Of a stretch of DNA of 34,881 nucleotides, positions 1-7,704 are shown one piece after another. The notes beneath the pieces were generated by a model. That model was not told where the DNA came from, made no database searches, and saw nothing but the letters and a program-made list of their open reading frames with translations. Origin of the DNA: Pseudomonadota bacterium (lineage in GTDB: Bacteria; Pseudomonadota; Gammaproteobacteria; Burkholderiales; Rhodocyclaceae); assembly GCA_018262285.1 (NCBI GenBank), contig JAGTRX010000046.1, positions 1 through 34,881 on the forward strand, written 5' to 3'. Numbering within the stretch: the first letter of the stretch is position 1; the number at the start of each line of letters is the position of its first letter. The position numbers and the translations under genes were made by a program.

Positions 1-249
1 CTTGGCGTGCTGCGCCTTGTGCGCGGCCATGTTGGAATACCTGTGGGTGACCATCAGGCGCTCCTCCATGGAAAAATGGGTAATCGCGTAGTTGAGCAGA
101 TTGGCAATGGTCTTGCCGCAAATTTCCTTGTCCTGGCCAGATTCCATGGCATCGTGAAGCTGGTTGATCAGATCGACCAGAACCTGATGATCGTGATCAA
201 TATCGGTGTGGCTGGTTTTCAAGCCATCGTTCAATTCGATTCGCGACAT
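1..249 (-). CDS. Bacteriohemerythrin, 3' end cut by window edge
   Basis: Only the first 83 residues lie inside the window; the gene runs off position 1. The predicted role is a cytoplasmic non-heme di-iron protein that binds oxygen reversibly, acting as an oxygen store, carrier or sensor. The iron-ligand pattern is visible: the DIDHDHQ segment (His21), His58 and Glu62 in THFSMEE, and His77 and His81 in AAHKAQH. The spacing of the last four matches the known single-domain family (H58, E62, H77, H81). The remaining His and Asp ligands would lie outside the window. The ATG is preceded by AAGGAG at 255-260, which fixes the start. It follows uvrB on the same strand after a 141-bp gap that holds its own promoter-like sequence, so it is probably transcribed separately. 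Whether a second domain follows cannot be seen. Confidence 0.9.
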   Translation of the reverse strand, partial: MSRIELNDGLKTSHTDIDHDHQVLVDLINQLHDAMESGQDKEICGKTIANLLNYAITHFSMEERLMVTHRYSNMAAHKAQHAK

Positions 250-308
250 TGCGACTCCTTCCCTGGCATGGTTTCGGCCGAAAAATCCTGTACCGGAACC
301 AAAATATC

Positions 309-337
309 ATAATTTGTGGCAACAAATAATCGATCAA
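309..337 (-). promoter_or_regulatory. Candidate promoter and operator for the bacteriohemerythrin gene
   Basis: On the minus strand a -35-like TTGATC (332-337) and a -10-like AATTAT (309-314) are separated by 17 bp. A perfect inverted repeat, ATTTGT-GGCA-ACAAAT (312-327), lies between and partly over the -10, where a repressor could act. The boxes match consensus only moderately and no regulator is identified. Confidence 0.35.
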
Positions 338-390
338 TCACGATTTTCTGACCCAGCCCTATTCCCGGCGCATCATTCTATCCCAACCTG

Positions 391-2451
391 TCAATCCTCA
401 TGGTCATGCGGCGCGGCGCCGAACACCCGCTCCTTCAGCCGGAACAGTTCGTCGCGTGTTGCCGCCGCCTTTTCAAACTCCAGATTCTTCGCGTATTCCT
501 GCATGGCTTTTTCGAGGCGTTTGATTTCCTTGGCCAGCGCCTTTTCGCTCATCGTTTCGTACACCGCCTGCTGCTCTGCCGCCTTGCGCTCGATTTGCGC
601 CGCGCCAGAATCGTAAATGCCATCGATGATGTCCTTGATGCGCTTGCTGACGCCCTTCGGCGTGATGCCATGTTCAATGTTGTAGGCAATCTGCCGGTTG
701 CGGCGGCGCTCAGTTTCAGCCAGCGCCCGCCGCATCGAGTCGGTCACCCGGTCGGCGTAAAGAATGGCGCTGCCGTTGATGTGGCGCGCAGCGCGGCCGA
801 TGGTCTGGATCAGCGAACGCTCGGAACGCAGGAAGCCTTCCTTGTCCGCATCCAGAATAGCAACCAGCGAAACCTCTGGAATATCAATGCCTTCGCGCAA
901 CAAGTTAATGCCAATTAGCACGTCAAAAACACCCAACCGGAGGTCGCGCAGGATCTCGACACGCTCCACCGTCTCGATATCCGAATGCAGGTAGCGCACG
1001 CGAATACCGTTTTCGGCCATGAAATCGGTCAGTTCCTCGGCCATGCGCTTGGTCAGCGTCGTCACCAGGACGCGCTCGCCCACTTCGGTGCGCTGGCGGA
1101 TTTCGTAGAGTAAATCGTCGACCTGGGTGGTGGCCGGGCGCACCATCACCACCGGATCGACCAGGCCGGTCGGTCTGACCACTTGTTCGACCACCTGTCC
1201 GGCGTGTGTCTTTTCGTATTCGGAAGGCGTGGCCGAAACAAAAACGCTTTGCCGGGTCAGCGCCTCGAATTCAGCAAATTGCAGCGGCCGGTTATCCAAG
1301 GCCGAAGGCAGGCGGAAGCCGTAATTGACCAGATTTTCCTTGCGCGAGCGGTCGCCCTTGTACATACCGCCAACCTGGCCGATAGTGACGTGCGATTCGT
1401 CGATGAACATGATGGCATCGCGCGGCAGATAGTCGATCAAAGTCGGCGGCGGTTCGCCGGGTTTGCGACCCGACAGGTGGCGCGAATAGTTCTCGATGCC
1501 CTTGCAGAAACCAATCTGGTCGAGCAGTTCAAGGTCAAAGCGGGTACGTTGCTCAATGCGCTGGGCTTCGACCAGCTTTTCATTTTCAAGGAAAAATTTG
1601 GAGCGATCGCGCAGTTCCGCCTTGATGTCCTCGATGGCGCGCACCACAGTCGAGCGTGGGGTGACGTAATGCGAGGCCGGAAACACGGTGAAGCGCAGCG
1701 CTTTGTGCAGCAGATGCCCGGTCAATGGGTCAAAGAACTGCAAACCCTCTATTTCGTCGTCAAAAAGGGTGATGCGCAAGGCATGTTCGGCATGTTCAGC
1801 CGGAAAGATGTCGATGCTGTCGCCGCGCACCCGGAAAGTGCCGCGCTTGAAATCGATATCGTTCCTGTCGTACTGCATCTCGGTCAGACGCTTCAGGATG
1901 GCGCGTTGATCCATGCGGTCGCCGGTTCGCATGGTGAGAATCATGTTGTGGTAATCGTCGCGGTCGCCGATGCCGTAGATACAGGAAACGCTGGCTACGA
2001 TGATGACATCGCGTCGTTCGAGCAGGCTTTTGGTGGCGGAAAGGCGCATCTGCTCAATGTGTTCGTTGATCGAGCTGTCCTTTTCGATGAACAGGTCACG
2101 CGCCGGCACGTAGGCTTCCGGCTGGTAGTAGTCGTAATAGGAGACGAAGTACTCGACGGCGTTTTCGGGAAAAAACTCCTTGAACTCGGAATAAAGCTGC
2201 GCCGCCAGCGTCTTGTTGGGCGCCAGCACCAGCGCCGGACGGCCGCTACGGGCAATGACGTTGGCCATGGTGAAGGTCTTGCCGGAGCCGGTCACGCCCA
2301 ACAGGGTCTGGTAAGCCAGCCCGTCGCTCAATCCTTCCAGTAGTTTGTCGATGGCCTCGGGCTGATCGCCGGCTGGCAGAAAAGGTTGATGCAAACAGAA
2401 CGGGCTGCCTGGAAAGCTCGCTTTTGAAACAGGATTGGCCTGATCGGTCAT
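391..2451 (-). CDS. uvrB: UvrABC system protein B (excinuclease subunit)
   Basis: This is the damage-verifying subunit of nucleotide excision repair. UvrA loads it on DNA, it opens the strands around the lesion and then recruits UvrC for incision. The 686-residue product is close to the E. coli length (673). It shows Walker A GVTGSGKT at about residues 52-59, the beta-hairpin region [13 protein letters not shown] near 104-116, the DESH box near 353, helicase motifs V and VI ([10 protein letters not shown] and QTIGRAAR), and a C-terminal UVR domain that contacts UvrC. The N-terminus is about 11 residues longer than in E. coli, and no strong ribosome-binding site precedes the chosen ATG. It is divergent from the aminotransferase gene, an arrangement common in betaproteobacteria. 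No LexA box (CTGT-N8-ACAG) is evident upstream. Confidence 0.98.
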   Translation of the reverse strand: MTDQANPVSKASFPGSPFCLHQPFLPAGDQPEAIDKLLEGLSDGLAYQTLLGVTGSGKTFTMANVIARSGRPALVLAPNKTLAAQLYSEFKEFFPENAVEYFVSYYDYYQPEAYVPARDLFIEKDSSINEHIEQMRLSATKSLLERRDVIIVASVSCIYGIGDRDDYHNMILTMRTGDRMDQRAILKRLTEMQYDRNDIDFKRGTFRVRGDSIDIFPAEHAEHALRITLFDDEIEGLQFFDPLTGHLLHKALRFTVFPASHYVTPRSTVVRAIEDIKAELRDRSKFFLENEKLVEAQRIEQRTRFDLELLDQIGFCKGIENYSRHLSGRKPGEPPPTLIDYLPRDAIMFIDESHVTIGQVGGMYKGDRSRKENLVNYGFRLPSALDNRPLQFAEFEALTRQSVFVSATPSEYEKTHAGQVVEQVVRPTGLVDPVVMVRPATTQVDDLLYEIRQRTEVGERVLVTTLTKRMAEELTDFMAENGIRVRYLHSDIETVERVEILRDLRLGVFDVLIGINLLREGIDIPEVSLVAILDADKEGFLRSERSLIQTIGRAARHINGSAILYADRVTDSMRRALAETERRRNRQIAYNIEHGITPKGVSKRIKDIIDGIYDSGAAQIERKAAEQQAVYETMSEKALAKEIKRLEKAMQEYAKNLEFEKAAATRDELFRLKERVFGAAPHDHED

Positions 2452-2466
2452 GATAAAATTTTGCCC

Positions 2467-2498
2467 CGGCCAAGAAATGGCCGTTAAACCCCTATTAT
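2467..2498. promoter_or_regulatory. Divergent uvrB / aminotransferase control region
   Basis: The 61-bp gap between the two divergent start codons holds a perfect inverted repeat, CGGCCA-AGAAA-TGGCCG (2467-2483), and a -10-like TATTAT (2493-2498) facing the aminotransferase gene. No well-spaced -35 box accompanies it, so the promoter is tentative. Confidence 0.3.
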
Positions 2499-2512
2499 TT
2501 CACGGAGTAGGT

Positions 2513-3718
2513 ATGAGCTCTTCGATCTTTGCTGCGGTGGAAATGGCCCCCCGCGATCCCATTCTTGGCCTGAATGAAGCGTTCAATGCCGATACCCGCA
2601 GCACCAAGGTCAATCTGGGCGTTGGCGTCTATTTCGACGACGCTGGCAAAATTCCGCTGCTCACCGCCGTCAAGGCTGCCGAAGAAGCCCGCATGAAGGC
2701 CGCGCCACCCCGCGGCTACCAGCCCATCGAAGGCCTGGCTGCCTACAATCAGGCCGTGCAAAACCTGCTTTTTGGCGCTGGCTCCGAGATTTCCAGCAGT
2801 GGCCGCGTCATTACCGTCGAAGCCATCGGTGGCACCGGCGCCCTGAAGATCGGTGCTGACTACCTACGGCGCCTGCTGCCGCAGTCCGGCCTTTACATCA
2901 GCGACCCATCGTGGGAAAACCATCGCGCCCTGTTCGAGACGGCCGGTTTCAAGGTCGAGAATTACCCCTATTACGACCCTGCCACGCGCGGCGTCAATTT
3001 CGCCGCCATGAAAGCCTTTATCAGCGCCCTGCCCGCCAACGCCATCGTCCTGCTGCACGCCTGTTGCCATAACCCGACCGGCGCCGACCTGAGTGACGCG
3101 CAATGGCAGGAGATTGCCTCAGTCTGCTGCGAACGCGGCCTGATTCCCTTCCTCGACATGGCCTACCAAGGCTTTGCCGAAGGCATCGACGCCGATGCCG
3201 TCGCCCTGCGCGCCATGACCGCCACGGGTCAGCCTTTCTTTGTTTCCAGTTCCTTCTCCAAATCTTTCTCGCTCTACGGCGAGCGTGTTGGCGCCTTGTC
3301 CATCGTCACCGCCAGCAAGGACGAAGCAGCGCGCGTGCTGTCGCAGGTCAAGCGCGTCATCCGCACCAATTACTCCAACCCGCCGACCCACGGCGGCGCC
3401 ATCGTTGCTGCCGTGCTGTCCTCGCCCGAATTGCGCAAAATGTGGGAAGAAGAACTGGCCGCCATGCGCGATCGCATCCGCGCCATGCGTCAGGGCTTGG
3501 TCGAACTGCTGACCAAGAAGTGCACGGCGCAGGATTTCGCCTTCATCAACCAACAGCGCGGCATGTTCTCCTACACCGGCCTGAGCGTTGCGCAGGTGGA
3601 ACGCCTGAAGAGTGAATTCGGCATTTACGCGGTTTCCACCGGACGTATCTGCATGGCAGCGCTCAATTCGGGTAATCTGGAATACGTTGCGGACGCCATT
3701 GCCAAAGTCACCGCCTAA
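2513..3718 (+). CDS. Class I aminotransferase (aspartate/aromatic amino acid type)
   Basis: A PLP-dependent enzyme of the AspC/TyrB family that moves amino groups between aspartate or aromatic amino acids and 2-oxo acids in the cytoplasm. The 401-residue product matches the family length of about 396-400. Visible motifs are the HACCHNPTG segment (182-190), Asp215 in FLDMAYQGF, which should pair with the PLP ring nitrogen, and the Schiff-base lysine Lys250 in SSSFSKSF. They are followed by Arg258 in GERVG and an arginine in GRICMAALN near the C-terminus that would hold the substrate carboxylate. The ATG at 2513 is chosen because GGAG (2504-2507) precedes it; an in-frame ATG at 2450 would overlap the uvrB start. 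The residues do not settle whether aspartate or aromatic substrates are preferred. It is likely cotranscribed with the small secreted protein that follows. Confidence 0.93.
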   Translation: MSSSIFAAVEMAPRDPILGLNEAFNADTRSTKVNLGVGVYFDDAGKIPLLTAVKAAEEARMKAAPPRGYQPIEGLAAYNQAVQNLLFGAGSEISSSGRVITVEAIGGTGALKIGADYLRRLLPQSGLYISDPSWENHRALFETAGFKVENYPYYDPATRGVNFAAMKAFISALPANAIVLLHACCHNPTGADLSDAQWQEIASVCCERGLIPFLDMAYQGFAEGIDADAVALRAMTATGQPFFVSSSFSKSFSLYGERVGALSIVTASKDEAARVLSQVKRVIRTNYSNPPTHGGAIVAAVLSSPELRKMWEEELAAMRDRIRAMRQGLVELLTKKCTAQDFAFINQQRGMFSYTGLSVAQVERLKSEFGIYAVSTGRICMAALNSGNLEYVADAIAKVTA

Positions 3719-3733
3719 CTGGAGTAGAACACC

Positions 3734-4219
3734 ATGATCCATAGCCGTTTCTTGCCGCTTTTCTGTCTGCTGGCAGCCACCAATGCACTGGCCGCCGAAA
3801 CCTACCAGTGCACCCTGATCAAAGACGCCGGCAAGGACGGCTACAAGCAGGATGCCAAACAACAAGTCGAATTGAGCATCGACGGCGGCAAGGTCTCACA
3901 GATTATCCGCATCAATGCCGCCACCAAGGATTTGAAATTCAAGGCCTGCGCCCTGCTAACCAAGGACGATAGCAATTTCACCCGCTGGTTTGAAACCGAG
4001 TGCAAGGAACTGGGCAGCGCCGACGGCACGCCCTATATCTTTGAGCCTTTCCTGCTCGGCGCCTATGCCGGCATTTCCCCCGTCATCAAGCCGGATTACG
4101 TCCATTACAAGCAAATTCAGGACGCCAGCAAATCGGCCGGCGTTGCCATTCCCGAGCGCACATTTGCCATTTACGCCAACCGCAAACCCATCTACGAATT
4201 TTTCTGTCAGAAGAAGTAG
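3734..4219 (+). CDS. Small secreted protein of unknown function
   Basis: I do not recognise this 161-residue protein. It starts with a clear Sec signal peptide (positively charged start, hydrophobic core, Ala-rich end) with a likely cut near ALA-AET at residues 20-21, so it should be periplasmic or exported. The mature part is soluble, lysine-rich and carries four cysteines (26, 72, 90, 158), which could form two disulfides. It has no further membrane segment and no catalytic motif I can name. The ATG follows GGAG by a normal distance and lies only 15 bp behind the aminotransferase stop. A terminator hairpin follows, so the two genes look like one operon. A functional link to the aminotransferase is not evident. 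Confidence 0.8.
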   Translation: MIHSRFLPLFCLLAATNALAAETYQCTLIKDAGKDGYKQDAKQQVELSIDGGKVSQIIRINAATKDLKFKACALLTKDDSNFTRWFETECKELGSADGTPYIFEPFLLGAYAGISPVIKPDYVHYKQIQDASKSAGVAIPERTFAIYANRKPIYEFFCQKK

Positions 4220-4241
4220 ATTTTCTGGATGATCAAGCTGC

Positions 4242-4271
4242 CTGGCCGCTATTTGCGGTCAGTTGCTTTTT
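4242..4271 (+). terminator. Rho-independent terminator
   Basis: An 8-bp stem with one G-T pair (CTGGCCGC, 4242-4249, with GCGGTCAG, 4255-4262) closes a 5-nt TATTT loop and is followed within a few bases by a run of five T (4267-4271). It sits 22 bp after the small secreted protein gene and would end the aminotransferase transcript. Confidence 0.65.
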
Positions 4272-4298
4272 GGCGGCGCTGACTCAAAACACTAAAGT

Positions 4299-4577
4299 TC
4301 AGAACCGCTTCCCGGAAGAACGGGTAGCTTCATCCTCCTTCTGAATTGTCTTTTTCCTGCCTGAAGTGGCCACCGTAATCAGGAACAAAGTGCAAGGAAT
4401 CATCATCGCGACGCCAAGCGCAAACATCGCCCAGCCGTAATTCGGGAATCGCCAGGACAACGGAACCAGGTTGGCATGCGCCAGTTCTTCCGCCAAACCC
4501 ACACCGACCAGTAGCGAACCGATTACGTCACCCAGCAAAAATTCCCAGGGAATATCCAGTCGAAAACCCTTTGCCAT
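4299..4577 (-). CDS. Small membrane protein, two predicted helices, unknown function
   Basis: The product of about 92 residues has two hydrophobic stretches, around LLGDVIGSLLVGVGLAEEL and then GWAMFALGVAMMIPCTLFLI. It ends in a charged, Lys/Arg/Glu-rich tail that should be cytoplasmic by the positive-inside rule. I do not recognise the family. The start at 4577 (MAKGF) is chosen because GAGGTC lies just upstream; the reading frame is open further upstream, to 4649, but without a ribosome site. It is transcribed divergently from the TIR protein gene and has no obvious operon partner. Confidence 0.65.
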   Translation of the reverse strand: MAKGFRLDIPWEFLLGDVIGSLLVGVGLAEELAHANLVPLSWRFPNYGWAMFALGVAMMIPCTLFLITVATSGRKKTIQKEDEATRSSGKRF

Positions 4578-4586
4578 TTTGACCTC

Positions 4587-4686
4587 GTTCATAATAGTGA
4601 ACAAATAACACCTGCAAGCACGCCGTACATTACAGGAATCTGTCAGCAAATTCTTGCTTGACCTCGGCCATCAAACCCGGAAATAC
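4587..4686. promoter_or_regulatory. Divergent control region between small membrane protein and TIR gene
   Basis: On the minus strand a TATTAT hexamer lies within a perfect inverted repeat, GTTCA-N6-TGAAC (4587-4602), a possible operator over the -10. On the plus strand TTGACC (4658-4663) and AAATAC (4681-4686), 17 bp apart, could be the TIR gene promoter. Both are assignments by eye. Confidence 0.25.
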
Positions 4687-4773
4687 TCACAACTGTGCGC
4701 TGGGTTTGCATCCTTCTCGCTGCCAACCCAACGCAACAGTTTTGATTGCTCACCTTTTAAAGCCGAGACCGCC

Positions 4774-5907
4774 ATGAGTTATACAGCATTCATCAGTCAT
4801 GCCTCCAAGGATGCCGAAATTGCAAAAACCGTATGCCGCATGCTCGAAGAACGCGGCGTCAAATGCTGGATCGCACCGCGCGACATCACTCCCGGCAAGG
4901 ACTATGGCGAGGAAATCATTCGCGGCATTGAATGCACGACGGCGATGATTTTGGTGTTGTCGGAACACGCCAACGAGTCGACCTTTGTCAAAAAAGAAGT
5001 CGAACGCGCTGTCAGCAAATCCAAGGCGGTTTTCCCCTTGCGCATTCGCGAAGTCGCACCGTCTGTGGGGCTCGAATTGTTTATTTCGTCAGCCCACTGG
5101 ATTGATGCCTGGCAAGCGCCGATGGATAGCAAGATTGATGAACTCGCCAATTCGCTGCGCGCTTTATCGGGATTACCACCACAGTCCGTTCCAGCCAAGA
5201 CGACTCCGGTGAAGAAACCGCTTGACATGAAAGCCATCGGAATCGGCATTGGCGCACTCATTGCAGTCGCAGCAGTGATTGCAATAGGCCTTTTTTTGAA
5301 CAAAACCCCAGCCACGCCGGCTCAACCGGCAACGCAAAACGCCATTCCGGCGACGCAGTCAGTCGCTGTAACGGCAACACAAACGCAGGATTCGACAAGC
5401 GTCCCCGAACCCGCCACGACCACACCGAAACCAAGTGCGGCGCCCTCTGCGGCCACCCCCGTGCAATCCGAGCCAAACCGCAGCGGCGAAATTTGTCCCG
5501 ACCCGTCAAACCCCTGCCAGCAGGCCGTTGCATTTGGCGCTTTCCGTCCGCATGAGCTTCCCTTTGTATTGCCAGCCGAAATGAAACTGGGAACGGCCTA
5601 TCAATCCGTTCCCTTCTTCATGATTATCCTGGAGAGCAGCGCTGCACTCATTCCGGAAAACAAGAGAATAGAGGCTCAGAAGCTTTTCCCTGCTCACAAG
5701 GTATTCATTAGTCAGCGACTCCCGAATGAAGATCGCCCTGTCACTATCAAATACGCCAACACAAATCAGAATTTCAATTTCATGGCCGTCTATGCCGGCA
5801 CAACAAAACAGGAAGCCGACCAACTTCTCAAGCAAATTCAGTCTGATTTCAAAGGTGCCAACGTCAGAGCGACGCGAATAGATCTATTTTACGGCGAGGC
5901 GAAATAA
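4774..5907 (+). CDS. TIR-domain protein with membrane anchor and extracytoplasmic C-terminal domain
   Basis: The 377-residue protein starts with a bacterial TIR domain (about residues 1-135). It shows FISHASKD, WIAPRDITPG and a glutamate at position 75 in KKEVERA, where the catalytic Glu of NAD-cleaving TIR domains sits. A single transmembrane helix follows (about 154-175), then a long Pro/Thr/Ala-rich linker and a C-terminal domain with two cysteines. The last 45 residues vaguely resemble a SPOR peptidoglycan-binding fold. Topology should put TIR in the cytoplasm and the tail in the periplasm. The start is set at MSYTAF because the TIR fold begins there; the upstream 40 codons are AT-rich and non-conserved in character. 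The Shine-Dalgarno is weak. NADase activity or defence is inferred from the family only. Confidence 0.85.
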   Translation: MSYTAFISHASKDAEIAKTVCRMLEERGVKCWIAPRDITPGKDYGEEIIRGIECTTAMILVLSEHANESTFVKKEVERAVSKSKAVFPLRIREVAPSVGLELFISSAHWIDAWQAPMDSKIDELANSLRALSGLPPQSVPAKTTPVKKPLDMKAIGIGIGALIAVAAVIAIGLFLNKTPATPAQPATQNAIPATQSVAVTATQTQDSTSVPEPATTTPKPSAAPSAATPVQSEPNRSGEICPDPSNPCQQAVAFGAFRPHELPFVLPAEMKLGTAYQSVPFFMIILESSAALIPENKRIEAQKLFPAHKVFISQRLPNEDRPVTIKYANTNQNFNFMAVYAGTTKQEADQLLKQIQSDFKGANVRATRIDLFYGEAK

Positions 5908-5945
5908 GCGCAGAGAGCGGCAAACGCAGCAGCAACACCGGCATA

Positions 5946-6842
5946 ATGGCTGCCATGCCACGTTTTTTCACCAACCCCTATCTGCTGCTGACCCTGACTT
6001 CGCTGTTCTGGGCAGGCAACTTCGTGGTTGGGCGCGGCATCCGCGCCGACATCCCACCGCTAACCCTGGCCTTTGGTCGCTGGCTCATCGCCTTTTGCTT
6101 CATCCTGCCGCTCGCCCTGCCTCATCTCAAAACGCAATGGCCACTCCTGAAAAAGCACTGGAAAATCCTGGTTTACCTTGGTCTGCCCGGTGTTGCCGGG
6201 TTTAACACCTTCGCCTACATCGCCCTGCAATACACGACAGCGACCAACGCGCTGCTGCTCAATTCTTTTATCCCCATCGCCACCATCGCGATTTCCTGGG
6301 CTTTTCTCGGCAGACGGCTGAGTCCCCTTGCGGCAGTCGGCGTCGCACTGTCGCTGATTGGCGCCGTCAGTATCGTGTCACACGGTGAACTCGCCGTGCT
6401 GCTCAACTTGCAGCTCAACCGGGGCGACCTGTGGATGACCCTCGCCGTCCTTGTCTGGGCGATCTATACCGTCGGCGTTTCCAGACGTCCCGCCGGGATT
6501 CACCCCATGCTGATGCTGGCGGCGTTCACTGTCGTCGGCCTGATCGTCCTCGCGCCGGCCTGTGCCTGGGAAATCGCCAGTGGCCGGATCATGAACTTCC
6601 GCACCGGCTCGCTGCTGGCGCTGGCCTATATCGGCATTTTTCCGAGTTTTCTCGGCTTTCTTTTTTACAACCGCGGCGTCGCCGAGGTCGGCCCCAGCCA
6701 GGCCAGCCTGTTTATCCATCTCATGCCGGTTTTCGGTACCCTGCTGGCCGCAATTTTCCTCGCCGAAGTCCCCCAAACTTACCACTACATCGGCATTGCC
6801 CTCATTTTCACCGGCATCGCCCTGACCATGAAAAAATCATGA
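5946..6842 (+). CDS. EamA/DMT-superfamily transporter
   Basis: An inner-membrane permease of the drug/metabolite transporter superfamily; substrates in this family vary widely (amino acids, nucleosides, drugs), so none is assigned. The 298-residue chain has about ten hydrophobic helices in two EamA repeats. The first repeat opens with SLFWAGNFVVGRGI and the second with LAVLVWAIYTVGVSRR. The family hallmark near the end of each repeat is also seen (ALLLNSFIPIATIAISWAFL and ASLFIHLMPVFGTLLAAIFL). The start at 5946 is uncertain because another ATG lies three codons later and neither has a strong ribosome site. Its stop overlaps the mtfA start (ATGA), so the two are translationally coupled. Confidence 0.92.
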   Translation: MAAMPRFFTNPYLLLTLTSLFWAGNFVVGRGIRADIPPLTLAFGRWLIAFCFILPLALPHLKTQWPLLKKHWKILVYLGLPGVAGFNTFAYIALQYTTATNALLLNSFIPIATIAISWAFLGRRLSPLAAVGVALSLIGAVSIVSHGELAVLLNLQLNRGDLWMTLAVLVWAIYTVGVSRRPAGIHPMLMLAAFTVVGLIVLAPACAWEIASGRIMNFRTGSLLALAYIGIFPSFLGFLFYNRGVAEVGPSQASLFIHLMPVFGTLLAAIFLAEVPQTYHYIGIALIFTGIALTMKKS

Positions 6843-7603
6843 TCGGCCGCATCATGCAATGGCTGTCTGGCAAAAGCGATCCGGTTGCCATCGATGATGC
6901 AGTCTGGAACCACATTACCAACTCGCTTCACTTTCTCGCCTGTCTTTCCAACGATGAAAAAATCCGCCTGCGCCAACTGACCGGGCAGTTTCTGGCCGAA
7001 AAGAAATATTCCGCCGCTGGCGATCTGGAACTGAACGAAGCCATGTGTGTCGCCATCGCCGCCCAAGGCTGTCTGCCCATCCTTGAGTTGGGGCTGGCAG
7101 CCTATCGGGGCTGGGTCGGTATTGTGATTTATCCAGACGAATTCGTTGTTTCACGCCAATTTGAGGACGAAAACGGCGTGGTGCATGAATTCGATGACGT
7201 CATCTCGGGCGAAGCCTGGCCGGGCGGACCGCTCATCATTTCCTGGCGAGATGCGCGTATGGCCGGCGAGGGCTATAACGTCGTCATCCACGAATTTGCC
7301 CACAAGCTCGACATGCAGAACGGCGATCCTGATGGCGTTCCCCGCCTGCACTCAGGCATCGGGCGCGAGGAATGGGAAAATATCCTGCTTGCCGCCTACG
7401 ACGACTTCTGCTGGCGAGTCGACCGAGGCGAGCAAACCAGCATCGACCCCTATGCCAGCGAGCATCCGTCCGAATTCTTCGCCGTCCTCACCGAATCTTT
7501 TTTCGAGACCCCGCTGGTCGTTCGCGAGCAGTATCCGGACTTTTACCGCCTGCTCACCCGTTTCTACCGGCAGGACCCGGCAAGACGCTGCCGCGCCCGC
7601 TAA
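6839..7603 (+). CDS. mtfA: MtfA-family zinc-dependent peptidase
   Basis: A cytoplasmic zinc metallopeptidase of the Mlc titration factor A family. In E. coli, MtfA binds the glucose repressor Mlc and has aminopeptidase activity. The 254-residue protein carries the gluzincin motif HEFAH (His151, Glu152, His155) in VVIHEFAHKLDM, and Glu212 in HPSEFFA, which matches the third zinc ligand of the E. coli enzyme in position and context. The ATG overlaps the stop of the EamA gene, which fixes the start; the upstream continuation of the frame lies inside that gene. Whether Mlc is the partner here is unknown. The C-terminus is Arg-rich and ends slightly earlier than in E. coli (265). Confidence 0.92.
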   Translation: MIGRIMQWLSGKSDPVAIDDAVWNHITNSLHFLACLSNDEKIRLRQLTGQFLAEKKYSAAGDLELNEAMCVAIAAQGCLPILELGLAAYRGWVGIVIYPDEFVVSRQFEDENGVVHEFDDVISGEAWPGGPLIISWRDARMAGEGYNVVIHEFAHKLDMQNGDPDGVPRLHSGIGREEWENILLAAYDDFCWRVDRGEQTSIDPYASEHPSEFFAVLTESFFETPLVVREQYPDFYRLLTRFYRQDPARRCRAR

Positions 7604-7704
7604 ACGGGGAGGACCACGTCTATGACCTTCGTCAAATATTACACAATGTGTTAAATTCGGTTGCCAATAGGTTTATTGATCGAAAAACAGAAAACCGGAA
7701 CCGC

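Noticed and set aside
1183-2343. Long plus-strand open frame (386 codons) opposite uvrB
   Set aside because: It is the antisense shadow of uvrB, which has all UvrB motifs on the minus strand. The plus-strand translation has no recognisable domain and no ribosome site.
2400-2513. LexA (SOS) box upstream of uvrB
   Set aside because: CTGT and ACAG-like words occur but not with 8-bp spacing, so no SOS control can be claimed.
4654-4773. 40-codon N-terminal extension of the TIR protein
   Set aside because: The TIR fold begins at MSYTAF (4774). The extension overlaps the likely promoter and has no ribosome site.
7372-7704. N-terminal extension of the GGDEF/EAL frame into mtfA
   Set aside because: This part overlaps mtfA in another frame, is Arg/Pro-rich and precedes the first membrane helix. 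The start at 7705 is more plausible.
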